A stretch of 64,000 bases of DNA, from contig JAFDIV010000004.1 in assembly GCA_019307815.1 (NCBI GenBank), forward strand, positions 110,207 through 174,206, in the 5' to 3' direction. Under the pieces are notes generated by a model. That model was not told where the DNA came from. It was given only the letters and a program-made list of their open reading frames with translations, and did no database searches. Made by a program: the position numbers and the translations under genes. The stretch is from Deltaproteobacteria bacterium. Its GTDB lineage: Bacteria > Desulfobacterota > DSM-4660 > Desulfatiglandales > Desulfatiglandaceae. This document shows, piece after piece, positions 44,101 to 52,225 of the stretch (position 1 is the stretch's first letter; the number at the start of each line of letters is the position of its first letter).

Positions 44101-45903
44101 AGTGGTTTGGGCATTGCCGTATCCGCCGTCCGAATAGATCTGAAAGAGGATGGTGCCGTTAGTAGCAAGCCATAGGCCGTAATTGCGGTTTGTGGAATTT
44201 CCCTTGCCTGCAAGACGTACCCAGTCTGAGGCATTCTGATAGACCTTTACCCACAAAGACAAGGTAAATGGCCCTGTTAGTTTAAGCTCGTCAGAGCTGG
44301 GAACTTCCACATAGTCTCCGCTTCCGTCAAAGTACCCAGCACGACATACCTTGCCGCTGCCTATGGTGGTGGCATTCCCCATGGCCGTTCCATCCAAGGC
44401 ATTTTGGCCAGAGTCCTTGACTTCGCCTGTTGTACCATTCCAGCTACACTCATCCAACCTCCATTCAGCCACCATCCCTGCCGTGTAAGGAGCGCCTGTG
44501 CCGGATGGAGTAATGGTCATGGTGTAGGTATTAGTAGTAATTGTATTGGTGGGACATGAAGAGTCTGTGGCCGTTAGTGTAAAGGCATAATTCCCGGCCG
44601 TTGTGGCACCACTTTTCCACAGCTTCCCCTCTGTGTCCGACTGCCTGATAATCTGAAAGCCACCAGGATCATTACCCTGCCAATTGATGGTCCAATTGAA
44701 GGCTCCCACATGTCCACCTGTTACCGTGAAGACTTGGGAAAAATTAGTGCTATTCACCGTAAAATCAGGGTTTGTGGTACCCCCTCCTCCTGGAGCGGGT
44801 GTAACAGTCAATGAGGGATTTTCCACAGTAAGGGTAAAGGCATGGGAATCTGTTTTGCTCGAATCATACCGATCCTCGACACGAACATTTACCGTGTAGT
44901 CTCCTGCACAATTGTCGATGGTACCACTTAGGGTCCCGTTCCAAAGATTGATGCTTAGGCCTGGAATATTGGGCGAAATGCTGTCAAGGTACCAATAATA
45001 ATACCCAGATCCCCCTGTGGCCTGAAAGGTATGGCTGTATGAGCCGCCTACGGTTCCATTGGACATAGGGCTTGTATTGAGCTGGACGCTTGTACTGGGG
45101 GGACATTGTGAACAGACAGTTAGACCGGGCCCACAGCAGTCCTGGTCAAAACAGTCAATATAGCCATCATTATCATTGTCGATGCCATCACTGCAAAGGG
45201 CATCGGTGTTCTCCACACCAGATGATCCGCCTCCACCGCCACCAGTTCCGCCTGCACAGCCCTGGACACCAGAGACTTCATTAAAGGAGCGGGCAATCAT
45301 CAGGTCATCATATGTGGTGCTGATGGTCTTATCAGGGTCATCAAACTCAGCATTATCGTCTCCGTTCATACCATCAAAAAATCCGTTGGCACCATCCAGG
45401 TCCTTGGGTCCACCGCTCACCACCACATAGGCCATATTGGTTAGGGTGCCAGACTGATTTATATGAAGCTTTGTAGGATCAGTGGATGAGGTGGCGGCTG
45501 TCTGGAGTGCCGAGCAGAAGGTGGAGGATGTGGTTGTGGTGAGATCCGCATAAACCCCATACTTCATCCGGTTTGTCCATGCGTCATCACCAGAAGACAG
45601 GCCTAGGTCGCGATAGGGCAAATTGCCGAAAAAGACCCCGCTATCCCCTATCCCGTCGCCATCGCTATCCGCATAAGGGAGTTTTCCATTGGCAGTAAGA
45701 TATCCTTCAATGGCATAGTCCATCTTGTCCAAGATAGCACGGGTTTTTTTTATCTTGGCAGACTTGATGAGAGAAGGCAGGATAGTGGCCACAATAGAAA
45801 TCACAATGCCCACAATGACAAGTACCACCGCAAGCTCGATAAGGGTAAATCCCTTGTTGCCGCGACACTTGCGGGGAAGCCTGCAAGGCAAAAATCGTCT
45901 CAT
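41191..45903 (-). CDS. Giant pseudopilin with duplicated Ig-like/LamG-like adhesin modules
   Basis: This 1570-residue protein starts like a type IV prepilin: cleavage site G18|F19 in NKGFTLIELAVVLVIVG, Glu at +5, and a hydrophobic helix to about 45. A pilin-like globular domain (about 50-210) is followed by a glycine-rich linker (217-229) and a Cys/Asp motif CSDGIDNDNDGYIDCFDQDCC that should bind calcium or another metal. Then one module occurs twice, at 271-917 and 921-1565: an Ig-like domain, a second beta domain, and two LamG-like domains with GxxYxDG and IDEV-IY-R-L signatures. It is the last gene of an MSHA-like pilus operon and is probably a minor tip pilin with lectin-like binding. The ligand is unknown. 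Confidence 0.88.
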   Translation of the reverse strand: MRRFLPCRLPRKCRGNKGFTLIELAVVLVIVGIVISIVATILPSLIKSAKIKKTRAILDKMDYAIEGYLTANGKLPYADSDGDGIGDSGVFFGNLPYRDLGLSSGDDAWTNRMKYGVYADLTTTTSSTFCSALQTAATSSTDPTKLHINQSGTLTNMAYVVVSGGPKDLDGANGFFDGMNGDDNAEFDDPDKTISTTYDDLMIARSFNEVSGVQGCAGGTGGGGGGSSGVENTDALCSDGIDNDNDGYIDCFDQDCCGPGLTVCSQCPPSTSVQLNTSPMSNGTVGGSYSHTFQATGGSGYYYWYLDSISPNIPGLSINLWNGTLSGTIDNCAGDYTVNVRVEDRYDSSKTDSHAFTLTVENPSLTVTPAPGGGGTTNPDFTVNSTNFSQVFTVTGGHVGAFNWTINWQGNDPGGFQIIRQSDTEGKLWKSGATTAGNYAFTLTATDSSCPTNTITTNTYTMTITPSGTGAPYTAGMVAEWRLDECSWNGTTGEVKDSGQNALDGTAMGNATTIGSGKVCRAGYFDGSGDYVEVPSSDELKLTGPFTLSLWVKVYQNASDWVRLAGKGNSTNRNYGLWLATNGTILFQIYSDGGYGNAQTTVTVNDGNWHHVVGVYDQSTMKVYIDNVERRSINYSQVPRTSDDPFTIGYAGFHTYLNGCIDEVLLYNKALPATSTTETSIDTLYHLSRSSCSGDCYTDPLSEYRMENFPWSGTAGEVVDSGSGGNNGIAAARGSGSIPAQTTPSGGKVCRAGVFTRVDANNGGYLDLGDPSDGDLDPGTRPWTVSAWIKWDGSSGENIIYNKENLYEARVYNGYVRYAWRPHWSWDGGTSFPITANTWTYVTTVYDGHQQILYRNGQRVYSRSQAGSIGANGYKLLIGARGSSNPRNFFGGMIDEVKIYDRALAENEITEDMNESRDCAADSVYITTTSLPQGTINSSYSTTLTATGGTMPYGWEIVPPNPISGLSIVPNTGELHGTLNVCAGDHDITIRVTDATGNMDQRTFTLTVVNGTLSITPASPQTFNCTTSTFYQDFTVSGPRLGALTNWAITWLGTNPGGFEVISTGDNTARFRKIGTSTAGNGYQFKLTANDSSCSDNQMDSGYYTLNISGDGANQPYYVGLVGEWHMDECSWDGSSGEILDTSGTGAHGESHNMGAADGPERSVGHVCYGAALNLNGATNQYVTLGNQAFNNLGDFSLSLWFRIEALSSSITTLFSGARAGSYNNMLLYLNSSGTSFSTWVNNVQTGTFSIGSNVADGLWHHVVWTRQVSDGSEIIYLDGSPLTDSRSAANTSNVTLDAGGVILGQEQDSLGGGFDPNQVFHGWIDEVMIYNRILSQAEVNTLYSLTHTCQGSCYTSAVAEYRMDESSWTIGTQCVSDSIGTYDGTPQGSAAINQTDSHLCYAGEFSNNDSYVSISGLPVSTTSGDKTTVTFWMKWGGSYGEMPVGWGSRYDLYFFNNGFGFNTGCGDLFGVTGAGALSGGWHHVAAVFTNNAPSRNLLFIDGVLQPSTLLMGTQCSRAVSSNFYISGWDTGNNYKYNGLIDELRIYTRGLSASEVAVDMNNTHSCPGGP
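41209..45093 (-). repeat. Two-copy internal module in the giant pseudopilin
   Basis: The segments encoded by 45093-43153 and 43143-41209 are diverged copies of one module of about 645 residues. Matching landmarks are GLSI-x-N-G-L-GT/CAGD, DPGGF or NPGGF, and AEWRLDECSW or GEWHMDECSW. Divergence is high at protein level, so the duplication is not recent. Confidence 0.85.
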
Positions 45904-46184
45904 TTTCTCACCACCTTGAGTTTACGGTTCGCCATTAAGCGTTCAATACCTCAACAACCTCCTAAGAAATAGTTCCCATCACCCCCCTGGCAGCGGAGCG
46001 GAATATCCTAGAATAACAAGGCTAACTTCTTTGACCCTAATTCCAATCTAGGCTTGCCTTTTACCTTTTGCCTTTCACCTACGTTTTTCCGTTTCACTGC
46101 TAAAAACCAGCTTAAAGAATATGTATGACCCGGAAGTGCGGGGCCAGTGTCGCTCGCTGAAGGCTGACAGCCAATCGACCCGCG

Positions 46185-47417
46185 TTATCCACTGATCTTA
46201 GAAATAAGGTCATAGATGGGCAGGAACAACCCTCCCACGATAATGGCAAAAATTCCTCCTGCGACTACAAGTACTATAGGCTCTATTAGCTTTCCTATAG
46301 TGGCCACAAGCACAGAAAGCTTATTCCGATAGTTCTCGGCTATACGTTCCAATTGGTCAGGCAATGTACCGCTTTGCTCCTCCACATGGATCATCCTTAC
46401 CACAAAAGAAGGAAAGATCTCTGCTTTACGAAAGGATCCAGCAATAGTTTCCCCTCTGGAAATGGACGATCGCACTGCCTCAACCTTTTCTCTATACACC
46501 TCATTACGTATGGACTCACGCAGGATGTTCATGGATTGCATAAGATCAATCCCTACATTCAGCAAAAGGCTGAAATACTCTGTCACAAAGGCAAGGGAGG
46601 ATGCATTGGCTATGGAACTGGACAGTGGCAGTCTCAAGATAAGCCTATCCACTGCCTTCCTCACCTTTTGGCTTCTCTTGTAAGAGCTGTACAGAAAAAT
46701 CACTACAAGGGCCAATATAGCTAATATGGTTAGGATATTGCTTCTTACAAAATCAGAAATGGCCAGGAGCCACTGGGTCAATGTCGGAAGAGTAACGTCC
46801 ATTTCTTGAAACAGGGTTACGATCTTGGGAACCACATAGTAAAACCAAAACAGCATCCCGGCCCCCATGGCAACAAACACAAAACTAGGATACGTAAGGG
46901 CCTGTTTCGTGTCGCTTATGATTTGATCTACCCTTTTCAAATGTTCAGAGGCGTCCAATAGTGTCCTGTCCAGTTTGCCTGTCTCTTCACCGATCCGGAT
47001 GAGATGGATCACTGTCTGGGGAAATATATGGGGATAGCTTGAAGCAGCCTCTGAAAATGTGGACCCTCCCTGGATCCTGAACACGATCTCCTTGATGTCA
47101 TTTTCAAAATCAGGCCTGTCCGAGCTGGTAGCAGCCTCCTCCAAGGCCGTGGTGAGTGTCATACCAGAACTGAGCATAAAGGATAGATTGCCCAGAAACT
47201 CTGCTTGAAAACTTCTTGGCAGCTTTTTTCTAAGCCTAAAGGTACCCAATTGAACGAGGGCGTTTCCAATAGGCCCTAATTTCTTGACATAGATTGCCGT
47301 GGAGCCATCCCTCTCTAGATGAGCCATAACTGAGGTCACTTCCTTATATGGAAGCTTGATAATACCCGATGATACGGCTCCAGAGGGTTCTATAAGTTTG
47401 TATCGAAAATAGTTCAT
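46185..47417 (-). CDS. mshG: Type IV pilus inner-membrane platform protein (GspF/PilC/MshG family)
   Basis: This 410-residue protein has two GspF repeats. Each carries the conserved helix pattern (FLGNLSFMLSSGMTLTTALEEAA and EYFSLLLNVGIDLMQSMNILRES) and GEETGKLDRTL or EEQSGTLPDQL. Three membrane segments lie at about 180-205, 230-250 and 380-405. It forms the base through which the ATPase drives pilin insertion. It lies 24 bases after the ATPase gene. In MSHA systems this is MshG. Confidence 0.92.
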   Translation of the reverse strand: MNYFRYKLIEPSGAVSSGIIKLPYKEVTSVMAHLERDGSTAIYVKKLGPIGNALVQLGTFRLRKKLPRSFQAEFLGNLSFMLSSGMTLTTALEEAATSSDRPDFENDIKEIVFRIQGGSTFSEAASSYPHIFPQTVIHLIRIGEETGKLDRTLLDASEHLKRVDQIISDTKQALTYPSFVFVAMGAGMLFWFYYVVPKIVTLFQEMDVTLPTLTQWLLAISDFVRSNILTILAILALVVIFLYSSYKRSQKVRKAVDRLILRLPLSSSIANASSLAFVTEYFSLLLNVGIDLMQSMNILRESIRNEVYREKVEAVRSSISRGETIAGSFRKAEIFPSFVVRMIHVEEQSGTLPDQLERIAENYRNKLSVLVATIGKLIEPIVLVVAGGIFAIIVGGLFLPIYDLISKISG

Positions 47418-47441
47418 GGCTACTTCTTGTTAGATGCTAGA

Positions 47442-49106
47442 TCATTCTTGTCTTATATGTCCCAGCACCCTCATGGCCTCTTCAGTAGTGGTTATCCCCT
47501 TCTTGACCTTTGCAGCAGTCACCTGGAATATATCCACAAAACCTGAATCCTTTGCCCTTTTTGCCACAAGGCTCAGATCAGCCTCCTGACCAATGAGCTT
47601 TGCGATTTCACTGTCCACAACCAATATCTCGTAGACCAGTGTTCTTCCAAAATAGCCAGAACCATTGCAGACTTCACACCCCCTACCCCTAAATAGTTGT
47701 TCCACTTCCTGGTCTCTGAGATAGGCCTTTTCCCAGCCCTTCGCCTTATAGGGCTCTTTACAGTTTTCACATATCTTGCGCACAAGGCGTTGACTGACCA
47801 CACCTAGAAGCGAATCTGCAATCAAAAAGGCCCTTACTCCCAGGTCTCTTAACCGCGGAATTGCACCTATGGCACTGTTGCTATGCATGGTAGAGAGTAC
47901 AAGGTGACCAGTGGTGGATGCGGCCACTGCTGTTGCCGCAGTCCCTGCGTCCCTGATCTCTCCTACGAGAATAACATCAGGATCGTGACGAAGGAAATAT
48001 CGGATGGCATTCGCAAAGGTGTATCCGGCCTTTTCATTAACCTGGGTTTGACGTAAGAGTGGGATATGATACTCAATTGGTTCCTCCACGGTCAAAACGT
48101 TCTTCTGAAGCAGATCCAGGCTCCTGATCCCTGCATAGAGGGTGGTAGTCTTTCCAGAACCCGTAGGACCGGTAAGCAGTATAATGCCAAATGGCTCATT
48201 AAAAATTCTCTCCACAGTCCGTATATCCTCTTCAAAAAAACCCAGTTGGCCCAAACCCATAATCGCACTTTCCGTAGGCAAAATTCTAAGCACCATGTTT
48301 TCGCCTTCAGGCGATACAACCGTGGAGACACGAAAATCATATTCATTGTTTAAGATGGTCTCCGAAAAGCTCCCGTCTTGGGGCACCCTTTGCTCGGCTA
48401 TGTCCATGTCTGCCTTCATCTTCAGACTAGTAATCACACGTCCTAAACTGACCGGCATGGAAAAGGCCGAGGTAATAACCCCATCCACCCTGAAAGACAC
48501 ATTAATGGATCGATCCATGGGCCGGATATGAATATCCGTAGCCCTTCTCTTCACAGCCAAATGAAGGATATACTTTATAAGGTTTTCGGTCCCCCGGGCC
48601 ATTTCCTGGTCCCGGGCCAGGATCCTCACTTCCTTTTCAATCAATTCTTCTACGGGATGTTCGAAAAAATAGTAGAACTTGTTGATTGCGTTAATAATCT
48701 TTTTCTTTTCAGAAAAGAAATACCTGGGCCGCAGCCCGCTCTGGCGATTAATGGTCTGAGACAACTTGGCATCTGCCACTGTAGAGATGGCCACCTCGAT
48801 AGCATTTTCGTGAATGCGGAACGGGAAGATAGCGTGGTTCAGACAGAAATTTTTGTTAAAGAGCTTAAGAATGCGCTCCTCGGCAAATACCGCATCCACA
48901 TCCAAATAGGGAATTCCTTCCTGCTCGGAGAGGGTAGTCATCACATCATACTCTGTCACAAAACAGAGTCTCTCCAGGACTTCTCCGATCCGCTCTCCTG
49001 TTATCTTCTGTTCTTGAATGGCGAATTGTATGTGGGACTCATTAATGATCCCCTTTTCCTTAAGCAATTCACCCAGTGGTTTTCTGTGACGCGGGGCTGG
49101 CTCCAT
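47442..49106 (-). CDS. mshE: Type IV pilus extension ATPase (GspE/PilB/MshE family)
   Basis: This 554-residue ATPase has an N-terminal GspE_N domain (PLGELLKEKGIINESHIQFAI), an arginine-bearing RATDIHIRP segment, Walker A GPTGSGKTTTLYAG, Asp box, Walker B DVILVGEIRDAGTA and the His box TGHLVLSTMHSNSA. A four-cysteine zinc site CENC...CEVC lies near the end. It powers pilus extension. MshE proteins bind c-di-GMP through the N-terminal domain; I did not try to verify those residues. It overlaps the mshM-like gene by 38 bases. No retraction ATPase is visible in the window. Confidence 0.93.
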   Translation of the reverse strand: MEPAPRHRKPLGELLKEKGIINESHIQFAIQEQKITGERIGEVLERLCFVTEYDVMTTLSEQEGIPYLDVDAVFAEERILKLFNKNFCLNHAIFPFRIHENAIEVAISTVADAKLSQTINRQSGLRPRYFFSEKKKIINAINKFYYFFEHPVEELIEKEVRILARDQEMARGTENLIKYILHLAVKRRATDIHIRPMDRSINVSFRVDGVITSAFSMPVSLGRVITSLKMKADMDIAEQRVPQDGSFSETILNNEYDFRVSTVVSPEGENMVLRILPTESAIMGLGQLGFFEEDIRTVERIFNEPFGIILLTGPTGSGKTTTLYAGIRSLDLLQKNVLTVEEPIEYHIPLLRQTQVNEKAGYTFANAIRYFLRHDPDVILVGEIRDAGTAATAVAASTTGHLVLSTMHSNSAIGAIPRLRDLGVRAFLIADSLLGVVSQRLVRKICENCKEPYKAKGWEKAYLRDQEVEQLFRGRGCEVCNGSGYFGRTLVYEILVVDSEIAKLIGQEADLSLVAKRAKDSGFVDIFQVTAAKVKKGITTTEEAMRVLGHIRQE

Positions 49107-50550
49107 ATGTCGGAATCTCCTTCATATTGCAGAGTAGAAAGAGTGTGTCAGGATCAGGGTATCCTGTTACAGGCAGGGCCATCTTCTTCTGGAATTCCAC
49201 CAGGGCCTTCATGAGATTTTTTCCCACAATTCCGTCAATGGAATCAGTATACAGGCTGAGCCCTGCAAGGATCTGTTGTATCCTCAGGATCTCGGGGCCC
49301 TGATATCCATAATAGAAACGTTTGACCCAGAACTCGGGCTTCCAAAAGATAAAAAAGCGTTGTCCTCCCCCTTCCTCTGAAGGATAGGCAAGGATTCCGA
49401 ATCGCTTCTTCACCGTTTCTGGTACATTAGGCAACTGAATGAGATAGAATCCTGTCTCATTGAGAATTCTATGGGCCACCTCCCTTATCTTATGCTGGGT
49501 AAGGGCCTTAAAAAAAACGTCACCATATGAAGCAAGGCCATAGTCTTTGAGGAAATTCAAGATCTGCGGTGGTATGCCCTTTTCCTTTTCCACAGGCACC
49601 GCCTTAACCAATCGGCCTGTCTCTCTAAAGTAGACCGCTTTCCACGCATATGGAGCTGCCAAGGCCAAGCAAAGTGCCACCATGCCAGCCAGCGCCCACG
49701 TGAGCGGCCTTCTGTAGAGTTCAATAGGTTTGCCCTTCAAATCCATAAGGGCCTTTTTCACGATGCTTCGTGAAATCCTTGTGGAGTCACAGACGAACCC
49801 AGCATAAAGACAACGATCCATAATGGCATTAACTTTCCTGAAGTTGCCCTTACTTGCTGCATAAATCTTGTTTAATCCCCCATTAGTAATGGTGGTGGTT
49901 CCATCATTGCCAGCGGCATTGAGTTTGAAGAAAAGATAGTCCTTGAGTTCATGTTTCTGTAATGGCTTTACTTCCTGATGAATAATGATACGGCTGTTCA
50001 GTTGCCTAAGTTCACGGGTAGCCAATTTCTTCAGCAGTTCGGGCTGCCCGATGAGCAGGATCTGCACAAGTTTTTCGCGATCCGTCTCCAGATTGGATAT
50101 CATTCTGATAAGCTCAAGGCTTTCAGGGGTTAGGTTTTGTGCATCATCGATTATGATCGCACAATTGCGGCCTTCTGCATTCTTCTTTAGTAAAAAATCA
50201 TTCAGGCGCCTCAGATGATCCCCAAGGGTCCCGCTTCTTGGCCTAATCTTGAAGTCCCTGTTTATCTCCTTCAGTAATTCTTCACCCTGAAAACCGGTCT
50301 GGAGAATCAGCGATGTTTCGGTGCCACTTTGTTCCAAAAGGCTTACGATCTTGCGGCCGATTGTGGTCTTTCCCAATCCAACCTCTCCTACAAGGATCAT
50401 GAAACCTTTGCGTGTCTCTATTCCATGAACAATTTCGGTAATGATTCGATCAATGGTTCTGGAAACATAGAAGTTTTCAGTATCAGGCGCTACCGGAAAC
50501 GGGTTATACCTGAGATGAAAGAATTCGAGGTATGTGAGGTTGGGATTCAT
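49069..50550 (-). CDS. mshM: ExeA/MshM-type AAA ATPase with peptidoglycan-binding domain
   Basis: This 493-residue protein has a cytoplasmic AAA domain (about 1-270: Walker A GEVGLGKTTIGRK, Walker B CAIIIDDAQNL), one membrane helix (about 282-302), and a periplasmic part ending in a PG_binding_1-like domain with IDGIVGKNLMKALVEFQ. ExeA-like proteins of this build help the secretin cross the cell wall. ATG 50550 is five bases after GGAGG and overlaps the upstream stop as TGATG. It is typical of MSHA loci, where it is named MshM. Confidence 0.9.
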   Translation of the reverse strand: MNPNLTYLEFFHLRYNPFPVAPDTENFYVSRTIDRIITEIVHGIETRKGFMILVGEVGLGKTTIGRKIVSLLEQSGTETSLILQTGFQGEELLKEINRDFKIRPRSGTLGDHLRRLNDFLLKKNAEGRNCAIIIDDAQNLTPESLELIRMISNLETDREKLVQILLIGQPELLKKLATRELRQLNSRIIIHQEVKPLQKHELKDYLFFKLNAAGNDGTTTITNGGLNKIYAASKGNFRKVNAIMDRCLYAGFVCDSTRISRSIVKKALMDLKGKPIELYRRPLTWALAGMVALCLALAAPYAWKAVYFRETGRLVKAVPVEKEKGIPPQILNFLKDYGLASYGDVFFKALTQHKIREVAHRILNETGFYLIQLPNVPETVKKRFGILAYPSEEGGGQRFFIFWKPEFWVKRFYYGYQGPEILRIQQILAGLSLYTDSIDGIVGKNLMKALVEFQKKMALPVTGYPDPDTLFLLCNMKEIPTYGASPASQKTTG

Positions 50551-51047
50551 CATATCCTCCATAATGCTATTATGGTTGAGCCAGCTTTGCTGATCTTTCC
50601 TCTCAGCCTTCCTCTCTTGGGATCTGCTGATCCATCTATATATTGGTCTGCCTTTTCAAATGTCCGCTGGGACAGGCCATAGATGATAATCCTATCAGAT
50701 AAACACAAAATAAAGATGTCCTCCTTCTTGAATCCGATTCGATCAAGTACATAGGTATAGGGAGCCTTTGTATTGGAACGGGGTAGCTGAATCCCTTTGC
50801 TTTTCATATAGTCAACCAGCCCCTCCATGTATCGAACATGATTGGTCCCGTCGAAGATTGGCCAAGTTCCGGAAACACTCCTATACCTTTGTGCCGCTAT
50901 TTCCCATTTGACTAGGAAATCTTTGTAAAACTTTGATTCAAGTGCATGATTGATAAGGGCAGTACCTGCCCATACCACAACGACGCACAAGCCCACATAC
51001 AGTATACCTGCTGCAATTCGATCGACCGCCCTTCCTGACCATGCCAT
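50550..51047 (-). CDS. Pilin-like protein without prepilin cleavage motif
   Basis: This 165-residue protein has a hydrophobic helix at about 10-33. Then comes SKFYKDFLVKWEIAAQRYRSVSGTW, which resembles the segment after the helix in the main pilin of this operon (KRFYTKFLKQWELSVLNYYDRTG). The rest also has the length and feel of a pilin head. It lacks GFTLIE or any other type III signal, so prepilin peptidase should not cut it. It would stay a membrane protein. Overlaps by one base on both sides show that it belongs to the operon. It may be a fixed nucleator or priming subunit; that is inference. Confidence 0.75.
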   Translation of the reverse strand: MAWSGRAVDRIAAGILYVGLCVVVVWAGTALINHALESKFYKDFLVKWEIAAQRYRSVSGTWPIFDGTNHVRYMEGLVDYMKSKGIQLPRSNTKAPYTYVLDRIGFKKEDIFILCLSDRIIIYGLSQRTFEKADQYIDGSADPKRGRLRGKISKAGSTIIALWRI

Positions 51048-52210
51048 TAGCCATTTATCTTTCTTAAAAGTTCAGGAACCTCATTGCTGTCTTCGTACAG
51101 GTCTCGCAATACCTTTAATCTCTTCCTCGCCTTGTCCAACTTGCCGGTTTTGATCTCAATAATGGCCATATTCAAACCAGCTTCCAGATCCTTTGGATCC
51201 CTTCCCAATACCTTTATTAGCAACTTCTTGGCTGAATCATATCGCCCCTGCTTAATATGCCAGAAGGCCTGAAGCTTGAGTACAAAGGGGTCGTCCTTTC
51301 CCTTTATATGAATAAGTTTTGGTAAGAGTTCGTCCACCTTTGCCTTGTCATTCTGAGTCATGGCCCCCTGGATACGCGAAACAAGCCAGGAAATCCTGGC
51401 TGTCCTTTCCTTGCTTTCTTTTTCCTGAGCTCTGGCTGCCAAAGAAGCCCGATGCTCTGGCTTGCGAAGTGCTTTCCGATTGTCTGGTATTTTTTGGACT
51501 TCCTCTGTCCGTAAAGGGCTTGGCACTGAGTTGTGTCCTTGTAGCTGCCGACGCCGACCAAAAGAAGTATCTCTCTTTGCCTGCTGTGGGCTAAAGGCTG
51601 GTTCAAAAGTCTCCTCCACCCTGGAGTCCTGGGATTTGTTCGCATCAATCACGGCTGGTAAATCATCTTTGTAGCCTCGGTTAGAAACTTCGATCAGGGT
51701 GTTTTTTGGGGGTCGACTGACTTCATGTATTGCACTTTCTGACCCTCTTGACTGCCCCTCCTTTTTAGGGGGAAAATATTGTATGCTAGAAGCAGGCACC
51801 TCTTTCACCGGCTGCCCAGCCTCTTTCTTGGGCGGGAGATAAAGTTTTCCCGGCTGTGGGGTTTCATAACTGACATCCTTTGGCGGAGGGGGCACTTCGT
51901 TACCTGGCTCTTCCCTCAACTCGGAGGCTTGGGTTGCTTTATCGTGCTGTGGGGGAATTACTATCTTTTTCGGACCTACCTCTCTAGCGGGCCTTCCTAC
52001 ATGCCTCAAGGAGCTGATATAGCCTTCTCCATAATAGGCTGCCACGCCAACGAGCAGGGCAACAAGGATTAGGCCCAACAATCCTTGGGGCGAAAAGACA
52101 AGATCCTTTACCGTATAGAAATTGGCAGACCTTTTCTCCTCGATTCCCGGCTCCCCAATGGTATCCTGAGGTTGTCTGACCTTGCGTAATGCCTCAAATA
52201 TGACACTCAT
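51047..52210 (-). CDS. TPR protein of the pilus operon (MshN-like)
   Basis: This 387-residue bitopic protein has a short cytoplasmic N-terminus (MSVIFEALRKVRQP), a membrane helix at about 45-62, and a long Pro/Lys-rich periplasmic stretch (with repeated PPKKE and PPK-E motifs, about 120-175). A C-terminal tetratricopeptide region follows (WHIKQGRYDSAKKLLIKVLGRDPKDLEAGLNMAIIEI). MshN in MSHA loci has the same build. It probably bridges the inner-membrane complex and the secretin. It starts 15 bases after the secretin stop. Confidence 0.8.
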   Translation of the reverse strand: MSVIFEALRKVRQPQDTIGEPGIEEKRSANFYTVKDLVFSPQGLLGLILVALLVGVAAYYGEGYISSLRHVGRPAREVGPKKIVIPPQHDKATQASELREEPGNEVPPPPKDVSYETPQPGKLYLPPKKEAGQPVKEVPASSIQYFPPKKEGQSRGSESAIHEVSRPPKNTLIEVSNRGYKDDLPAVIDANKSQDSRVEETFEPAFSPQQAKRDTSFGRRRQLQGHNSVPSPLRTEEVQKIPDNRKALRKPEHRASLAARAQEKESKERTARISWLVSRIQGAMTQNDKAKVDELLPKLIHIKGKDDPFVLKLQAFWHIKQGRYDSAKKLLIKVLGRDPKDLEAGLNMAIIEIKTGKLDKARKRLKVLRDLYEDSNEVPELLRKING

Positions 52211-52225
52211 CCGAAGTTTCTGCCC

